This document shows, one piece after another, positions 1 through 8,364 of a stretch of DNA of 64,000 bases. The stretch's first letter is position 1. The number at the start of each line of letters is the position of its first letter. The notes under the pieces were generated by a model. The model saw only the letters and a program-made list of their open reading frames with translations. It ran no database searches and was not told where the DNA came from. The position numbers were made by a program, and so were the translations under genes. Source of the DNA: CAWJMD01 sp963700925 (lineage in GTDB: Bacteria > Actinomycetota > Actinomycetes > Actinomycetales > CAWJMD01); the NCBI GenBank assembly GCA_963700925.1, contig OY969553.1, positions 3,100,001-3,164,000 of the forward strand, in the 5' to 3' direction.

Positions 1-1
1 G

Positions 2-247
2 CCGTCCGCCGCGGCCGCTCGCATGGCCCGCGCGGTCGCCGAGGACTCCGGCGCCGTGATGCCGGTCTGCGCGTGGGTCGACGGCGAGTTCGGCATCGAG
101 GGCGTGTACCTCGGGGTCGAGGCGGAGATCGGCGCGCAGGGCGTGCGCAAGGTCGTGGAGACGACCCTGACCGACACCGAGCTGGCCGGGCTGAAGGAGG
201 CCGCCGAGGCGGTCAAGGCCAAGGCGTCGGACGTCGCCAGCCTCTGA
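2..247 (+). CDS. mdh: Malate dehydrogenase, C-terminal part (5' end outside window)
   Basis: The frame is open from the window edge (base 2) to TGA at 245-247. The visible 81 residues match the C-terminal end of LDH-type NAD-dependent malate dehydrogenase, which interconverts malate and oxaloacetate in the TCA cycle. A PSAAA segment is followed by VMPVCAW, GEFGIEGVYLGV and a closing amphipathic helix with TLTDTELAGLKEAAEAVK, the order expected for the last strand and helix of the family. The catalytic domain lies upstream and cannot be checked. icd lies about 3.4 kb downstream on the same strand, so two TCA genes are near one another. A strong hairpin follows the stop. Confidence 0.88.
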   Translation, partial: PSAAAARMARAVAEDSGAVMPVCAWVDGEFGIEGVYLGVEAEIGAQGVRKVVETTLTDTELAGLKEAAEAVKAKASDVASL

Positions 248-267
248 CTCCTCACACCGGAGCGAGT

Positions 268-296
268 GTCGGGCCCACAGCCGTTGTGGGCCCGAC
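268..296 (+). terminator. Hairpin terminator after mdh
   Basis: A perfect 12-bp stem (GTCGGGCCCACA / TGTGGGCCCGAC) encloses a 5-nt loop (GCCGT), about 20 bases after the mdh stop. It separates mdh (+) from the convergent aquaporin gene (-), so it could serve both strands. There is no U tract, as is usual in actinobacteria. The sequence GGAGCGAGTGTC at 259-270, leading into the left arm, recurs at 1234-1245 in another hairpin. Confidence 0.8.
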
Positions 297-321
297 TGGT
301 GCTCAGCCGGCGACTGCGTGC

Positions 322-1131
322 TCAGGCGGCGGTGCTCTCCTCGAGCGGGGCGGCGTCCACCGTGCGACCGAGCAGCACGCCGTAGGCCAGGCCGGCCAGG
401 GCCGCTCCCACGATGGGCGCGACGATGAAGAGCCACAGCTGGCCGATCGCGTCGCCGCCCGCGAACAGCGCCGGGCCGATGGAGCGCGCCGGGTTGACCG
501 ACGTGTTCGTGACCGGGATCGACACCAGGTGGATCAGCGTCAGCCCCAGACCGATCGCGATCGGGGCGAAGCCACGGGGAGCCCGAGTGTCGGTCGCGCC
601 GAGGATGATGAACAGGAAGAACGCGGTCATCAGCAGCTCGGTGACCAGGGCCGCGAGCAGCGTGTAGCCGCCGGGGGAGTGGTCGCCGAAGCCGTTGGTG
701 GCGAATCCTGACTCGGATGCGCTGAAACCGTCACGGCCGGAGGCGATCACGAACAGCGCGGTTGCGGCCACGATCGCCGCGACCACCTGGGTGACCACGT
801 AGGCGGCCACGTCCTTCCAGGCGAACCGTCCGGCGGTCGCGAGCCCGACCGTGACGGCCGGGTTGAAGTGGCCGCCGCTGATGTGGCCCACCGCGTAGGC
901 CATCGTGAGCACAGTCAGACCGAACGCGAGTGACACGCCGACGAAGCCGATGCCGAGCTGCACCGGGCTCTCCTCGTCCGTCAGAAAGACAGCAGCGAGG
1001 ACGGCGGAGCCGCAGCCGGCGAAGACGAGCCAGAACGTGCCGAGGAACTCCGCAGCGAGGCGGTGCGACGTGGGAGGGGTGGCAGGGGCCGCTGCCGTAG
1101 CGCGACCGGGTCCAGCACCGGGGGCGGGCAT
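322..1131 (-). CDS. aqpZ: Aquaporin Z-type water channel
   Basis: MIP-family integral membrane channel of 269 residues for water flow across the cytoplasmic membrane. Both pore half-helix motifs are present: GGHFNPAVTVG and TNTSVNPARSIGP. The stretch LTLIHLVSIPVTNTSVNPAR carries the His, Thr-side and Arg of the selectivity filter found in water-specific AqpZ, so glycerol transport is less likely. About six hydrophobic helices follow a Pro/Ala-rich N-terminal tail. I chose ATG at 1131 because GGAG stands 6 bases upstream; an in-frame ATG at 1143 adds four residues but has no ribosome site. It is a single gene between two related hairpins, at 268 and 1239. Confidence 0.9.
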   Translation of the reverse strand: MPAPGAGPGRATAAAPATPPTSHRLAAEFLGTFWLVFAGCGSAVLAAVFLTDEESPVQLGIGFVGVSLAFGLTVLTMAYAVGHISGGHFNPAVTVGLATAGRFAWKDVAAYVVTQVVAAIVAATALFVIASGRDGFSASESGFATNGFGDHSPGGYTLLAALVTELLMTAFFLFIILGATDTRAPRGFAPIAIGLGLTLIHLVSIPVTNTSVNPARSIGPALFAGGDAIGQLWLFIVAPIVGAALAGLAYGVLLGRTVDAAPLEESTAA

Positions 1132-1238
1132 GACGAACTCCATCCGTCAGGACGCCGAGGCGTCGTCACGGCCCTGCGCCAGGGCCGCTCCCATGATGGC
1201 CGCGTCGAGTCCGGCGACGCCACATGCCGCGCGGGAGC

Positions 1239-1286
1239 GAGTGTCAGACCCCTGACCCCCTCCAGGTGGCGGTGGGTCTGACACTC
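1239..1286 (-). terminator. Hairpin terminator after the S9 peptidase gene
   Basis: Inverted repeat GAGTGTCAGACCC / GGGTCTGACACTC, 13 bp perfect, around a 22-nt loop. It lies just past the 3' end of the minus-strand peptidase gene and upstream of aqpZ, so it would stop peptidase transcripts before aqpZ. The left arm and its lead-in closely resemble the mdh hairpin. Confidence 0.7.
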
Positions 1287-1344
1287 CCAGTGCCCCACTC
1301 CGAGCGCCATCGTGCCAGCCCAGTCGATGCTCGGCTGCTCCGCC

Positions 1345-3438
1345 TCACCGGCTCCCGGCTGCCACCGTCTGCGTCCCGGTCTCGGCATCGATCGTGGTTT
1401 CGGTCTCGACCGGACCGGTCGTGACCGGCAGGTGCTGGTGCCACCAGCGCAGGATGTGCTCGAAGCGCGCCAGCCGGTGCTTGGGGCGCCCGGACCGGCT
1501 CAGCTCGTGCCCCTCGCCGGGGAACAGCAGCAGTTCGGCCTCGACACCTTGCGCCTTGAGCGCGGCGTACCATCGCTGCCCCTGCTCGACCGGGCACCGC
1601 CAGTCCGCCTCGGAGTGGATCACCAGCGTCGGTGTCGTCACCGCCGCCACGTGCGTCATGGGTGCCTGCTCGCGCATCGCCTCGGGGCTGAGGTGGTACT
1701 GGTGCGGGAAGAACCACCCGATGTCGGACGATCCCGCGAACGTCGACGCGTCGAGGTATCCGCGCTCGACCACGGCTGCGGCGAAGCGGTGCGTCCGGGT
1801 GGTCAGCAGGGCGGTCATGTAGCCGCCGTACGAGCCGCCCATCACCCCGACCCGCTGGGCGTCGAGCCGCAGGCGGTCGTCGGCGAGTCCATGGTCGAGG
1901 AAGGCGAGCACGTCGTCGGCATCGCGACGTCCGAACGCGCCCCTGACCGCGAGGCCGTGCGCCTTCCCGTAGCCCGCCGAGCCGCGCGGGTTGCACATCA
2001 GCACGGCATAGCCCGCGCCGGCGTAGACCTGGGCCTCGTCGAACAGGCCCCACCCGTACATCGCGTACGGGCCGCCGTGGATGTTCAGCAGCACCGGGTA
2101 CGGCCCCTCGCCGTGCACCTCAGAGTCGGGCAGGACGGCCCAGCCGTGGACGGGGTAGCCGTCGTCGCTCGTGGCCTCGATCTCGATCAGGGGACGGACG
2201 CGAGCGGTGTCGCGCAGCGGCGCCGACAGGTCGGTGAGCCAGGTTGGTTCGTCACCGTCCGACGTGACGATGGCGAGGTCGCCGAGGCGGTCCGGGGTGC
2301 TGACGATCGCCAACACCGGGCCGTCGTCGCCTCCAGCCGCCGCGAGGCCCCGGACCTGGAGGTGTCCGCGGGAGTCCGAGTGCTCGGCGCGGTCGAGGGC
2401 GTCGCCGGCGACGGTGTCGCCGTCGAGGCCGACCCGAATCAGCTTCACCTCACCACGGTGCCGGGCGCTGACCAAGGCGGTGCGTCCGCGGACCACAAGC
2501 GGGCTGCCGGGCTCTCCGAGGTCGATGGTCTCGGCGTCGGTGAGTCGCGTCGCACTGCCGGCGTGCTCACCGCCCTCCGCCACGTCCGCCTGGAAGAGAC
2601 CGAGGGTGGCACCAACGAAATCCACTCCGTCAGAGCCCATCTCGGCGGCAAGCAGGGCCACCCGCCCTTCGTCGACCCACTCCACCTGGTGTACCGACAG
2701 GTCGCCGGTGACGAGCGGGTGGATCTGCCCCCCACCCGGGGCGACCAGGTAGGCGCCGGTCCTCAGGTCGTCCTCGCGGGTGTCGTGGCGGTCGGAGACG
2801 AAGGCGACCCACGCGCCGTCCGGGCTCCAGGCCGGGGCCTGGTCGTCGTGGTCGCCGTCGGTCAGCTGGTGCGGCGTCAGGGGTAGCTCGGGCAGGTCTG
2901 CGTCGGGTCCGGTCGACAAGCCGCCGAGGTCGACGACGAACAGGTGCTCGCGCCGGTCACGCGTGTAGCCGAGACCGTCCATCTTGTACTTGTTGGTCGT
3001 CACCAGCCGGGGCGGCTCCGCGTCGGCGCCGACCTCCTCTTCGGTGCCGTACCTGCCCTCCTCGGGCACGCGTGCGGTGTAGACGATCTGCGTTCCGTCG
3101 GGGCTCCAGCGAGGCTGGCTCACGCCGGCCTTGTGGTCGGTGAGAACCAGGGGCTCGCCGCCGAGGAGGTCGACGACCGCCAGCTGCGGCGGACCGGACT
3201 CCGGGGCCCGCAAGAAGGCGACGCGCGTGCCGTCGGGACTGATCTCGGGGCCGCTGTCGCGTGGCCCGTTGGTCAGGCGCCGCGGGGCGGAGGCGTCGAC
3301 CGGCACGACCCACAGCTGCGACGGGTAACGGTCCGAGGCGATGTCTGGACGGGAGATCGCCGTCACCGCCAGCAGGCCGTCGGGGGTCAGGGACGGCGTC
3401 GAGGCGGTGCGGAGCAGGGCGAGGTCTTCAGGGCGCAT
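1345..3438 (-). CDS. S9 family peptidase (prolyl oligopeptidase / acylaminoacyl-peptidase type)
   Basis: 697-residue serine peptidase, probably cytosolic as no signal peptide is visible. The N-terminal two thirds has repeated PD40/beta-propeller blades, for example PEISPDGTRVAF, QPRWSPDGTQIVY and APAWSPDGAWVAFVSD. The C-terminal third is an alpha/beta hydrolase domain. The triad can be assigned: Ser536 in GGSYGGY, Asp612 in HSEADWRCP and His644 in GEGHELSRSG. Family members cleave short peptides or release N-terminal aminoacyl or dipeptidyl groups; the exact substrate cannot be read from sequence. The gene stands alone, with a hairpin after it. The ATG at 3438 begins the first well-formed domain. 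Confidence 0.88.
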   Translation of the reverse strand: MRPEDLALLRTASTPSLTPDGLLAVTAISRPDIASDRYPSQLWVVPVDASAPRRLTNGPRDSGPEISPDGTRVAFLRAPESGPPQLAVVDLLGGEPLVLTDHKAGVSQPRWSPDGTQIVYTARVPEEGRYGTEEEVGADAEPPRLVTTNKYKMDGLGYTRDRREHLFVVDLGGLSTGPDADLPELPLTPHQLTDGDHDDQAPAWSPDGAWVAFVSDRHDTREDDLRTGAYLVAPGGGQIHPLVTGDLSVHQVEWVDEGRVALLAAEMGSDGVDFVGATLGLFQADVAEGGEHAGSATRLTDAETIDLGEPGSPLVVRGRTALVSARHRGEVKLIRVGLDGDTVAGDALDRAEHSDSRGHLQVRGLAAAGGDDGPVLAIVSTPDRLGDLAIVTSDGDEPTWLTDLSAPLRDTARVRPLIEIEATSDDGYPVHGWAVLPDSEVHGEGPYPVLLNIHGGPYAMYGWGLFDEAQVYAGAGYAVLMCNPRGSAGYGKAHGLAVRGAFGRRDADDVLAFLDHGLADDRLRLDAQRVGVMGGSYGGYMTALLTTRTHRFAAAVVERGYLDASTFAGSSDIGWFFPHQYHLSPEAMREQAPMTHVAAVTTPTLVIHSEADWRCPVEQGQRWYAALKAQGVEAELLLFPGEGHELSRSGRPKHRLARFEHILRWWHQHLPVTTGPVETETTIDAETGTQTVAAGSR

Positions 3439-3610
3439 CGTGGCACCGTAACCCGAGCGCGGAGGACCGGCGCGACCGGCTCAGCCGCTGCTCCCGCCAC
3501 AGCCGCCGCCCCCGCCACCGGCTCCTGCCCAGCCACCCGTCGTGCCCACCGTGGTGCTGACTGCAGTATGCGGCCGCCCCGTTGGGCGCGTAGACCCAAT
3601 TCCGATATCT

Positions 3611-3620
3611 TGACGTCAAA
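3611..3620. promoter_or_regulatory. TTGACGTCAA palindrome in the icd upstream region
   Basis: A perfect 10-bp palindrome lies 35 bases before the icd start, preceded by TATC, so that TATCTT could serve as a -10 element overlapping it. A palindrome at a promoter suggests an operator, but I cannot name the regulator. The rest of the 216-base gap (3439-3654) is GC-rich with no other clear element. Confidence 0.35.
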
Positions 3621-3654
3621 CAACCTGCCCGGCACGGACGTCTGGAGACGCGCG

Positions 3655-4875
3655 ATGGCGAAGATCAAGGTCGAGGGAAAGGTCGTCGAGCTCGACGGCG
3701 ACGAGATGACCCGGATCATCTGGCAGTTCATCAAGGAACGGCTGATCCATCCCTACCTGGACGTTGACCTCGAGTACTACGACCTCGGCATCGAGAGCCG
3801 CGACGCCACCGACGACCAGGTGACGGTCGACGCGGCGAACGCGATCAACCAGCACGGTGTCGGCGTGAAGTGCGCGACCATCACCCCGGACGAGGCCCGC
3901 GTCGAGGAGTTCGGCCTGAAGAAGATGTGGGTGTCGCCGAACGGCACGATCCGCAACATCCTCGGTGGCGTCGTCTTCCGCGAGCCGATCATCATCAGCA
4001 ACATCCCGCGGCTGGTGCCGGGCTGGACGAAGCCGATCATCATCGGCCGTCACGCCCACGGCGACCAGTACAAGGCCACGAACTTCAAGGTGGCCGGTGC
4101 CGGCGAGCTGACCATGACCTTCACGCCGGCGGACGGCTCCGAGCCGATCCAGCACGTGGTCGCGAACTACGGTGCCGACGGCGGCGTGGCGATGGGCATG
4201 TACAACTTCAACAAGTCCATCGAGGACTTCGCCCGCGCCTCCTTCTCGTATGGCCTGCAGCGCGAGTACCCGGTCTACATGTCGACGAAGAACACGATCC
4301 TCAAGGCCTACGACGGGCAGTTCAAGGACACGTTCGAGCGGGTCTTCGACGAGGAGTTCAAGGCCGACTTCGACGCCAAGGGCCTGACCTACGAGCACCG
4401 CCTGATCGACGACATGGTGGCCGCTGCCATGAAGTGGGAGGGCGGCTACGTCTGGGCGTGCAAGAACTACGACGGTGACGTCCAGTCCGACACTGTCGCA
4501 CAGGGTTTCGGGTCCCTCGGCCTGATGACCTCAGTGCTGATGACGCCGGACGGCAAGACCGTCGAGGCCGAGGCCGCGCACGGCACCGTGACGCGCCACT
4601 TCCGCCAGCACCAACAGGGCAAGCCAACCTCGACGAACCCGATCGCGTCGATCTTCGCCTGGACGGGCGGCCTCAAGCACCGCGGCAAGCTCGACGGCAC
4701 CCCCGAGGTCACGGGCTTCGCCGAGACGCTCGAGCGCGTCTGCGTCGAGACCGTCGAGAGCGGCAAGATGACCAAGGACCTCGCCCTGCTCGTGAGCAGG
4801 GACCAGGCGTTCCTGACCACCGAGGAGTTCCTGGCGGCGCTGGACGAGAACTTGCAGGCGGCGTCCAAGGGCTGA
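3655..4875 (+). CDS. icd: NADP-dependent isocitrate dehydrogenase
   Basis: 406 residues, the usual length of the eukaryotic-like homodimeric NADP isocitrate dehydrogenase. It converts isocitrate to 2-oxoglutarate with CO2 release and makes NADPH. Recognisable stretches are LDGDEMTRIIW at the N-terminus, SPNGTIRNILGG, the family signature NYDGDVQSDTVAQGFGSLG, and the NADP-site region AAHGTVTRHFRQHQ near residue 310. The ATG at 3655 follows GGAG at 3643. It lies downstream of mdh, with the aquaporin and peptidase genes on the other strand in between. A strong terminator follows. Confidence 0.96.
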   Translation: MAKIKVEGKVVELDGDEMTRIIWQFIKERLIHPYLDVDLEYYDLGIESRDATDDQVTVDAANAINQHGVGVKCATITPDEARVEEFGLKKMWVSPNGTIRNILGGVVFREPIIISNIPRLVPGWTKPIIIGRHAHGDQYKATNFKVAGAGELTMTFTPADGSEPIQHVVANYGADGGVAMGMYNFNKSIEDFARASFSYGLQREYPVYMSTKNTILKAYDGQFKDTFERVFDEEFKADFDAKGLTYEHRLIDDMVAAAMKWEGGYVWACKNYDGDVQSDTVAQGFGSLGLMTSVLMTPDGKTVEAEAAHGTVTRHFRQHQQGKPTSTNPIASIFAWTGGLKHRGKLDGTPEVTGFAETLERVCVETVESGKMTKDLALLVSRDQAFLTTEEFLAALDENLQAASKG

Positions 4876-4888
4876 GCCTCGCTCGAAG

Positions 4889-4929
4889 CGCGGAAACTCC
4901 GGTGTCGTTGCGGCACCGGAGTTTTCGCG
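4889..4929 (+). terminator. Hairpin terminator after icd
   Basis: A 16-bp stem with one G-T pair (CGCGGAAACTCCGGTG / CACCGGAGTTTTCGCG) encloses a 9-nt loop and ends in a short T run. It starts 13 bases after the icd stop and is the most classical intrinsic terminator in the window. Confidence 0.9.
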
Positions 4930-4970
4930 TCTCAGCGGTCCTGGCTGGTTGGCGCTGTACCTGTTCGTTG

Positions 4971-5044
4971 GCCTCGTTGACGAGGCGAACCCCACGTTAA
5001 CGAGGCTTGGGAGCCTCGTGAACGTGCACGCAGCCTCGTGAACA
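4971..5044 (+). repeat. Interspersed nested palindromic repeat, copy 1
   Basis: Order of boxes: GCCTCGTTGACGAGGC, then CGTTAACGAGGC, the core CGAGGCTTGGGAGCCTCG (5001-5018, imperfect in the centre), then two GCCTCGTGAAC boxes. It lies between the icd terminator and the DUF998 gene. The orientation (GTTAAC boxes first) is the same as copy 2 and opposite to copies 3, 4 and 5. Confidence 0.85.
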
Positions 5045-5089
5045 TGGTCTGCGAGGCGGCGGCGCGCGCCGGATGGCCGGGGCGAGGTG

Positions 5090-5761
5090 ATGGACCGTAG
5101 CGTTGCGGCCATGACCCGCGCGCCCTGGTGGACGGTGGCCTCTGCCACGGCGGCTCCCGTGCTGCTGATCGGGGGCTGGACGATGGCGGCAGCACTCCAG
5201 CGCGACGGCTTCGATCAGGTCAGCGGCACCATCAGCGCGCTCGCCGCGCTGGACGCCGACCAGCGCTGGGTGATGACCACTGCGATCGCGGGGACGGGGG
5301 TCGCGCACATCGTCACCGCGGCCGGTCTGCGCGACGCTGCGTTGCCCGGACGGCTGGTCCTCGCAGTCGGCGGAGCGGCGAACCTGCTCGTGGCCGCGTT
5401 CCCTCTACCCAGCGGCGACGAGCGGTCAGCTGCTCACTTCGCCGCTGCCGCAGTGGGTTTCGGCGCCCTTGCGCTGTGGCCTTTGCTGTCAGTGCGCCGT
5501 GGCGGCGCGGTCCAGGACGGCACCGGGGCGGCCGAACCGAGGCCCTGGGGGCTGCGCCGCGCAGTCGTCGCTGGAGCCTTCGTGGTGCTGGCGGGCACGC
5601 TCGTGTGGTTCATCGCCGAGCTGGCGGCCGACTCGGATCGCGTCGGTGTCAGTGAGCGCATCGCCGCTGGGGCACAAGCGGTCTGGCCGCTCGCCGTGGT
5701 GGTGTCGACGCGTATCAGCCGGAGCCGACGACGCGCACCCCGTCCTGCCAGACGCCCTTGA
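5090..5761 (+). CDS. DUF998-like integral membrane protein
   Basis: 223 residues with about six hydrophobic helices, starting with VASATAAPVLLIGGWTMAAAL. The pattern of QVSGTISALAA near the first loop followed by helices ending in a basic tail (RISRSRRRAPRPARRP) resembles the DUF998 family of unknown function. Two starts are possible: ATG 5090 (weak GAGG close by) and ATG 5111 (no ribosome site). The 3' end overlaps the convergent amidohydrolase gene by 47 bp. No function can be given beyond a membrane location. Confidence 0.7.
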   Translation: MDRSVAAMTRAPWWTVASATAAPVLLIGGWTMAAALQRDGFDQVSGTISALAALDADQRWVMTTAIAGTGVAHIVTAAGLRDAALPGRLVLAVGGAANLLVAAFPLPSGDERSAAHFAAAAVGFGALALWPLLSVRRGGAVQDGTGAAEPRPWGLRRAVVAGAFVVLAGTLVWFIAELAADSDRVGVSERIAAGAQAVWPLAVVVSTRISRSRRRAPRPARRP

Positions 5762-6920
5762 CGCGCTTGGCCAGCCCGTCCAGGTCGTGGGCGTCGCCGT
5801 CCACGAGCACGAGGTCTGCCCGGAAGCCCGGCTCCAGGCGCCCGATCTCGTCCTGCAGCCCGAGCAGACGCGCAGCCTCCGAAGTGCTCGCGCGCAACGC
5901 GCCCTCGGCCGTCATGCCGCAGCCGACCATCAGGGGCAGCTCGTCGAGGTTGGTGCCGTGCGGGCCAACGCCCGAGTCTGTGCCCATCGCGATCGGCACG
6001 CCTGCCTCGATCGCCCGGGTGATCGAGCGCACGTGGATCGCGGCGGTGGCGCGTGCCTTCTCGACCATCACGTCAGGGATGGCAGCCCCTGCGTCGGCGG
6101 CCGCGATCACCGACTGCGGGGCGATGAGCGTCGGCACGAGCCACGTGCCGTGCTCGAGCATCAGGTCGATGGCCTCGTCGTCCAGGTAGATGCCGTGCTC
6201 GATCGACCTGATCCCTGCGCGGACCGCGTTCTTGATCCCGTCCGCTCCCTGCGCGTGGGCCATCACCGGCTTGTGCTGGGCGGACGCTTCCTCGACCAGC
6301 ACCGCCAGTTCGGCCGGGGAGAACTGCGAGTGTCGCGGGTCGTCGGCGGGGGAGAGGACCCCGCCCGTGGTGCACACCTTGAGCACGTCGGCGCCCGCGC
6401 GCAGGACCTCACGCGCCTTGTGCCGCATCGGGTCCACGCCGTCGACGACGCCTGTGGGCATGCCGGGGTGCGGCTCGATCAGCGGGACGTCGGTGCCGCA
6501 CGGCATCCACCCGTCGGCGTGCCCTCCTGTCTGCGACAGGATCGCGATCGAGATCTGCATCCGCGGTCCACGGACGAGGCCGTTCTCGACGGCACGTTTC
6601 AGGCCGAGGTCGGCTCCGCCGGCGTCTCGCACAGTGGTGACGCCGACGTCGAGCGTGGCGGAGAGGTTGTCGATCGCCTCGTAGAACGCGTACGAGAACG
6701 GCTTCTGGAGGGCCTTCAGCAGGTCGATGCTCGTGACCATGACGTGCACGTGGCAGTCGATCAGACCTGGCAGCAGCGTGGCGCCCGAGCAGTCGACTTC
6801 GGTGTCGCCGTCGAGGTCACGGCCGACCGCGGCGATCCGCCCGTCCTCGACGACGACGTCACCGTCGGCGAAGGACGAGCCGTCGAACAGGGAACCACCG
6901 CGCAGGAGTGTGCGAGTCAT
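5715..6920 (-). CDS. Metal-dependent amidohydrolase (imidazolonepropionase/prolidase-like)
   Basis: About 401 residues of the amidohydrolase superfamily. An N-terminal beta domain (RGGSLFDGSSFADGDVVV) leads into LPGLIDCHVHV, whose HxH binds metal. Later come VMAHAQGADG, SIEHGIYLDDEA and AMGTDSGVG, giving the further His residues and the catalytic Asp. Relatives hydrolyse cyclic amides or Xaa-Pro dipeptides; the substrate here is unknown. No signal peptide is visible. ATG at 6920 is preceded by AGGG at a good distance; an upstream GTG (6929) would add three residues. Confidence 0.83.
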   Translation of the reverse strand: MTRTLLRGGSLFDGSSFADGDVVVEDGRIAAVGRDLDGDTEVDCSGATLLPGLIDCHVHVMVTSIDLLKALQKPFSYAFYEAIDNLSATLDVGVTTVRDAGGADLGLKRAVENGLVRGPRMQISIAILSQTGGHADGWMPCGTDVPLIEPHPGMPTGVVDGVDPMRHKAREVLRAGADVLKVCTTGGVLSPADDPRHSQFSPAELAVLVEEASAQHKPVMAHAQGADGIKNAVRAGIRSIEHGIYLDDEAIDLMLEHGTWLVPTLIAPQSVIAAADAGAAIPDVMVEKARATAAIHVRSITRAIEAGVPIAMGTDSGVGPHGTNLDELPLMVGCGMTAEGALRASTSEAARLLGLQDEIGRLEPGFRADLVLVDGDAHDLDGLAKRVKGVWQDGVRVVGSG

Positions 6921-6981
6921 GGGCGCCACCCTGCCACGGTGCGCAGAGGTTGATGGCGCCGGGCGGCGGACGCTCTCGGGC

Positions 6982-7857
6982 TCAGCCGACCTGTTGGCGG
7001 CTCCCGGAGACGAAGTCGCGGACGAAGTCAGCGAGAGGTGTTGGTACGACGCCGTAATCGCCCGCCAGGCTGTCCATCTCCAACGGAGAGTCGTACATCT
7101 CCATCGAGGCGACGAGGCCGCCGACGGAGTCCGGTAGGCCTGGCAGCGGCTGCCCCGGCTCGAGGCTGCGGACCGTCAGCGGGTAGTCGAGCTCATGCTC
7201 GAACGCCTCGACGACGTCACGCCACGAGAGTGCCTGCGGACCTCCGATCACGAGGGTCTGGCCCTCGGCGCGTGGGTCGTCGAGCGCCGCCACGGCAAAG
7301 GCGGCCACGTCACGCATGGCGACGAACGAGTGGCGCCGTCGACCCTCTCCCACCAGCGAGACAGGCTGGCCGGCCATGGCCGGGCCGCCGACCACGGCGG
7401 GGACCAGCAGGTCCATGAAGACATTCGGCTGGAGGACGGTCCACGCCATGCCACTGCCCCGCAGACGCTGCTCCGCCTCGGCCCTCGCGCGCAGGAGCGG
7501 CATCGGGCTCTCTGGACTGGCGCCGAGCACTGAGGTGAGGACGAGGTGGCGCACACCCTCGGCCGCCGCCGCGTCGATGAGGTTGAGGTTGCCCTGTCGG
7601 TCGACCGACTCGATGGTGTCGTCGCCGCCGCGGCCGACCGCGTTCGCCGTGGTGACGACGGCATCGACTCCCGCGCACGCAACCCTCAGGGACTCAGGGT
7701 TCTTCAGGTCTCCCGTCACCGCCTCGGCGCCGGCGGCGACGAGGTCTGGGGCCGGCGAACCGGTGCGCACCAGGATCCGCACCGGCTTCCCTGCCTCCAG
7801 CAGATTCCGCGCGATCGACCCTCCGAGCAGTCCAGTGGCTCCCGCGACGAGGATCAT
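6982..7857 (-). CDS. NmrA-like / atypical SDR NAD(P)-binding protein
   Basis: 291 residues. A Rossmann motif opens the protein (ILVAGATGLLGGSIARNLL), followed by LVRTG (NADP-type second strand), DAVVTTANAVG and LVLTSVLGA. There is no YxxxK catalytic pair, as in NmrA/HSCARG-type atypical SDRs, which act as redox sensors or as reductases on quinones. Its ATG overlaps the stop of the upstream SnoaL-like gene (ATGA), so the two are translationally coupled and probably share the promoter facing tetR. Confidence 0.82.
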   Translation of the reverse strand: MILVAGATGLLGGSIARNLLEAGKPVRILVRTGSPAPDLVAAGAEAVTGDLKNPESLRVACAGVDAVVTTANAVGRGGDDTIESVDRQGNLNLIDAAAAEGVRHLVLTSVLGASPESPMPLLRARAEAEQRLRGSGMAWTVLQPNVFMDLLVPAVVGGPAMAGQPVSLVGEGRRRHSFVAMRDVAAFAVAALDDPRAEGQTLVIGGPQALSWRDVVEAFEHELDYPLTVRSLEPGQPLPGLPDSVGGLVASMEMYDSPLEMDSLAGDYGVVPTPLADFVRDFVSGSRQQVG

Positions 7858-8303
7858 GACGCCTCCCCCGAGGCCGGTCCGGACGCGCTGCCGACGATTC
7901 GGCGAGTCTGCGCGTTGACGTCGCCGCTGTTCTCTTCCAACGGCTCCAGGTAGAACGTGGCCGACACGAGGGTGTCGTCACCGACGACGAAGATGACCAC
8001 CCCTCGCATCCCGACCGGGGTCCCGTCAGCCCGGTGGCCATCGATCTCCCACTCCGTCCAGAGGGCGTCGCCGCTCACCGAGACACGAGGCACCTCGGCC
8101 CGGACGTCGGGGATGCCGCCGAAGATCTGGCTCCAGGTAGCGCGGACCTGCTCCACACCACGGAACCCTCGCAGCGGGTGCGCAGGGGTTTCGTTGACGT
8201 ACTCGGGTGCGAAGCAGGCGACGAGGGCGTCGAGGTCGTGGTCGTTCACGGCTCGAAGCAGTCGGTCGACCATTCCCCTCGCTGGCTGTACGAGTCGGTC
8301 CAT
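7854..8303 (-). CDS. SnoaL-like / NTF2-fold protein
   Basis: 149 residues with the SnoaL pattern: an N-terminal helix (GMVDRLLRAVNDHDLDALVACFAPEY), a loop with PLRGFRGVEQVRATW, then beta strands ending in FVVGDDTLVSATFYLEP. Family members are polyketide cyclases or small-molecule isomerases, and many are uncharacterised. ATG at 8303 follows GAGGAGA at the right distance, so the much longer upstream open frame is not used. It is first gene of a two-gene operon with the NmrA-like gene, divergent from tetR. Confidence 0.8.
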   Translation of the reverse strand: MDRLVQPARGMVDRLLRAVNDHDLDALVACFAPEYVNETPAHPLRGFRGVEQVRATWSQIFGGIPDVRAEVPRVSVSGDALWTEWEIDGHRADGTPVGMRGVVIFVVGDDTLVSATFYLEPLEENSGDVNAQTRRIVGSASGPASGEAS

Positions 8304-8322
8304 GATTCTCCTCGGGAAGTCA

Positions 8323-8340
8323 GATACAGTAGTCTGTATC
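8323..8340. promoter_or_regulatory. Candidate TetR operator GATACAG-N4-CTGTATC
   Basis: A perfect 7-bp inverted repeat with a 4-bp centre (GATACAGTAGTCTGTATC) sits in the 61-bp gap between the divergent SnoaL-like and TetR genes. Size and place fit a TetR dimer site controlling both directions. Confidence 0.7.
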
Positions 8341-8364
8341 GGATACTCCAGAGTGGAACGGAAT

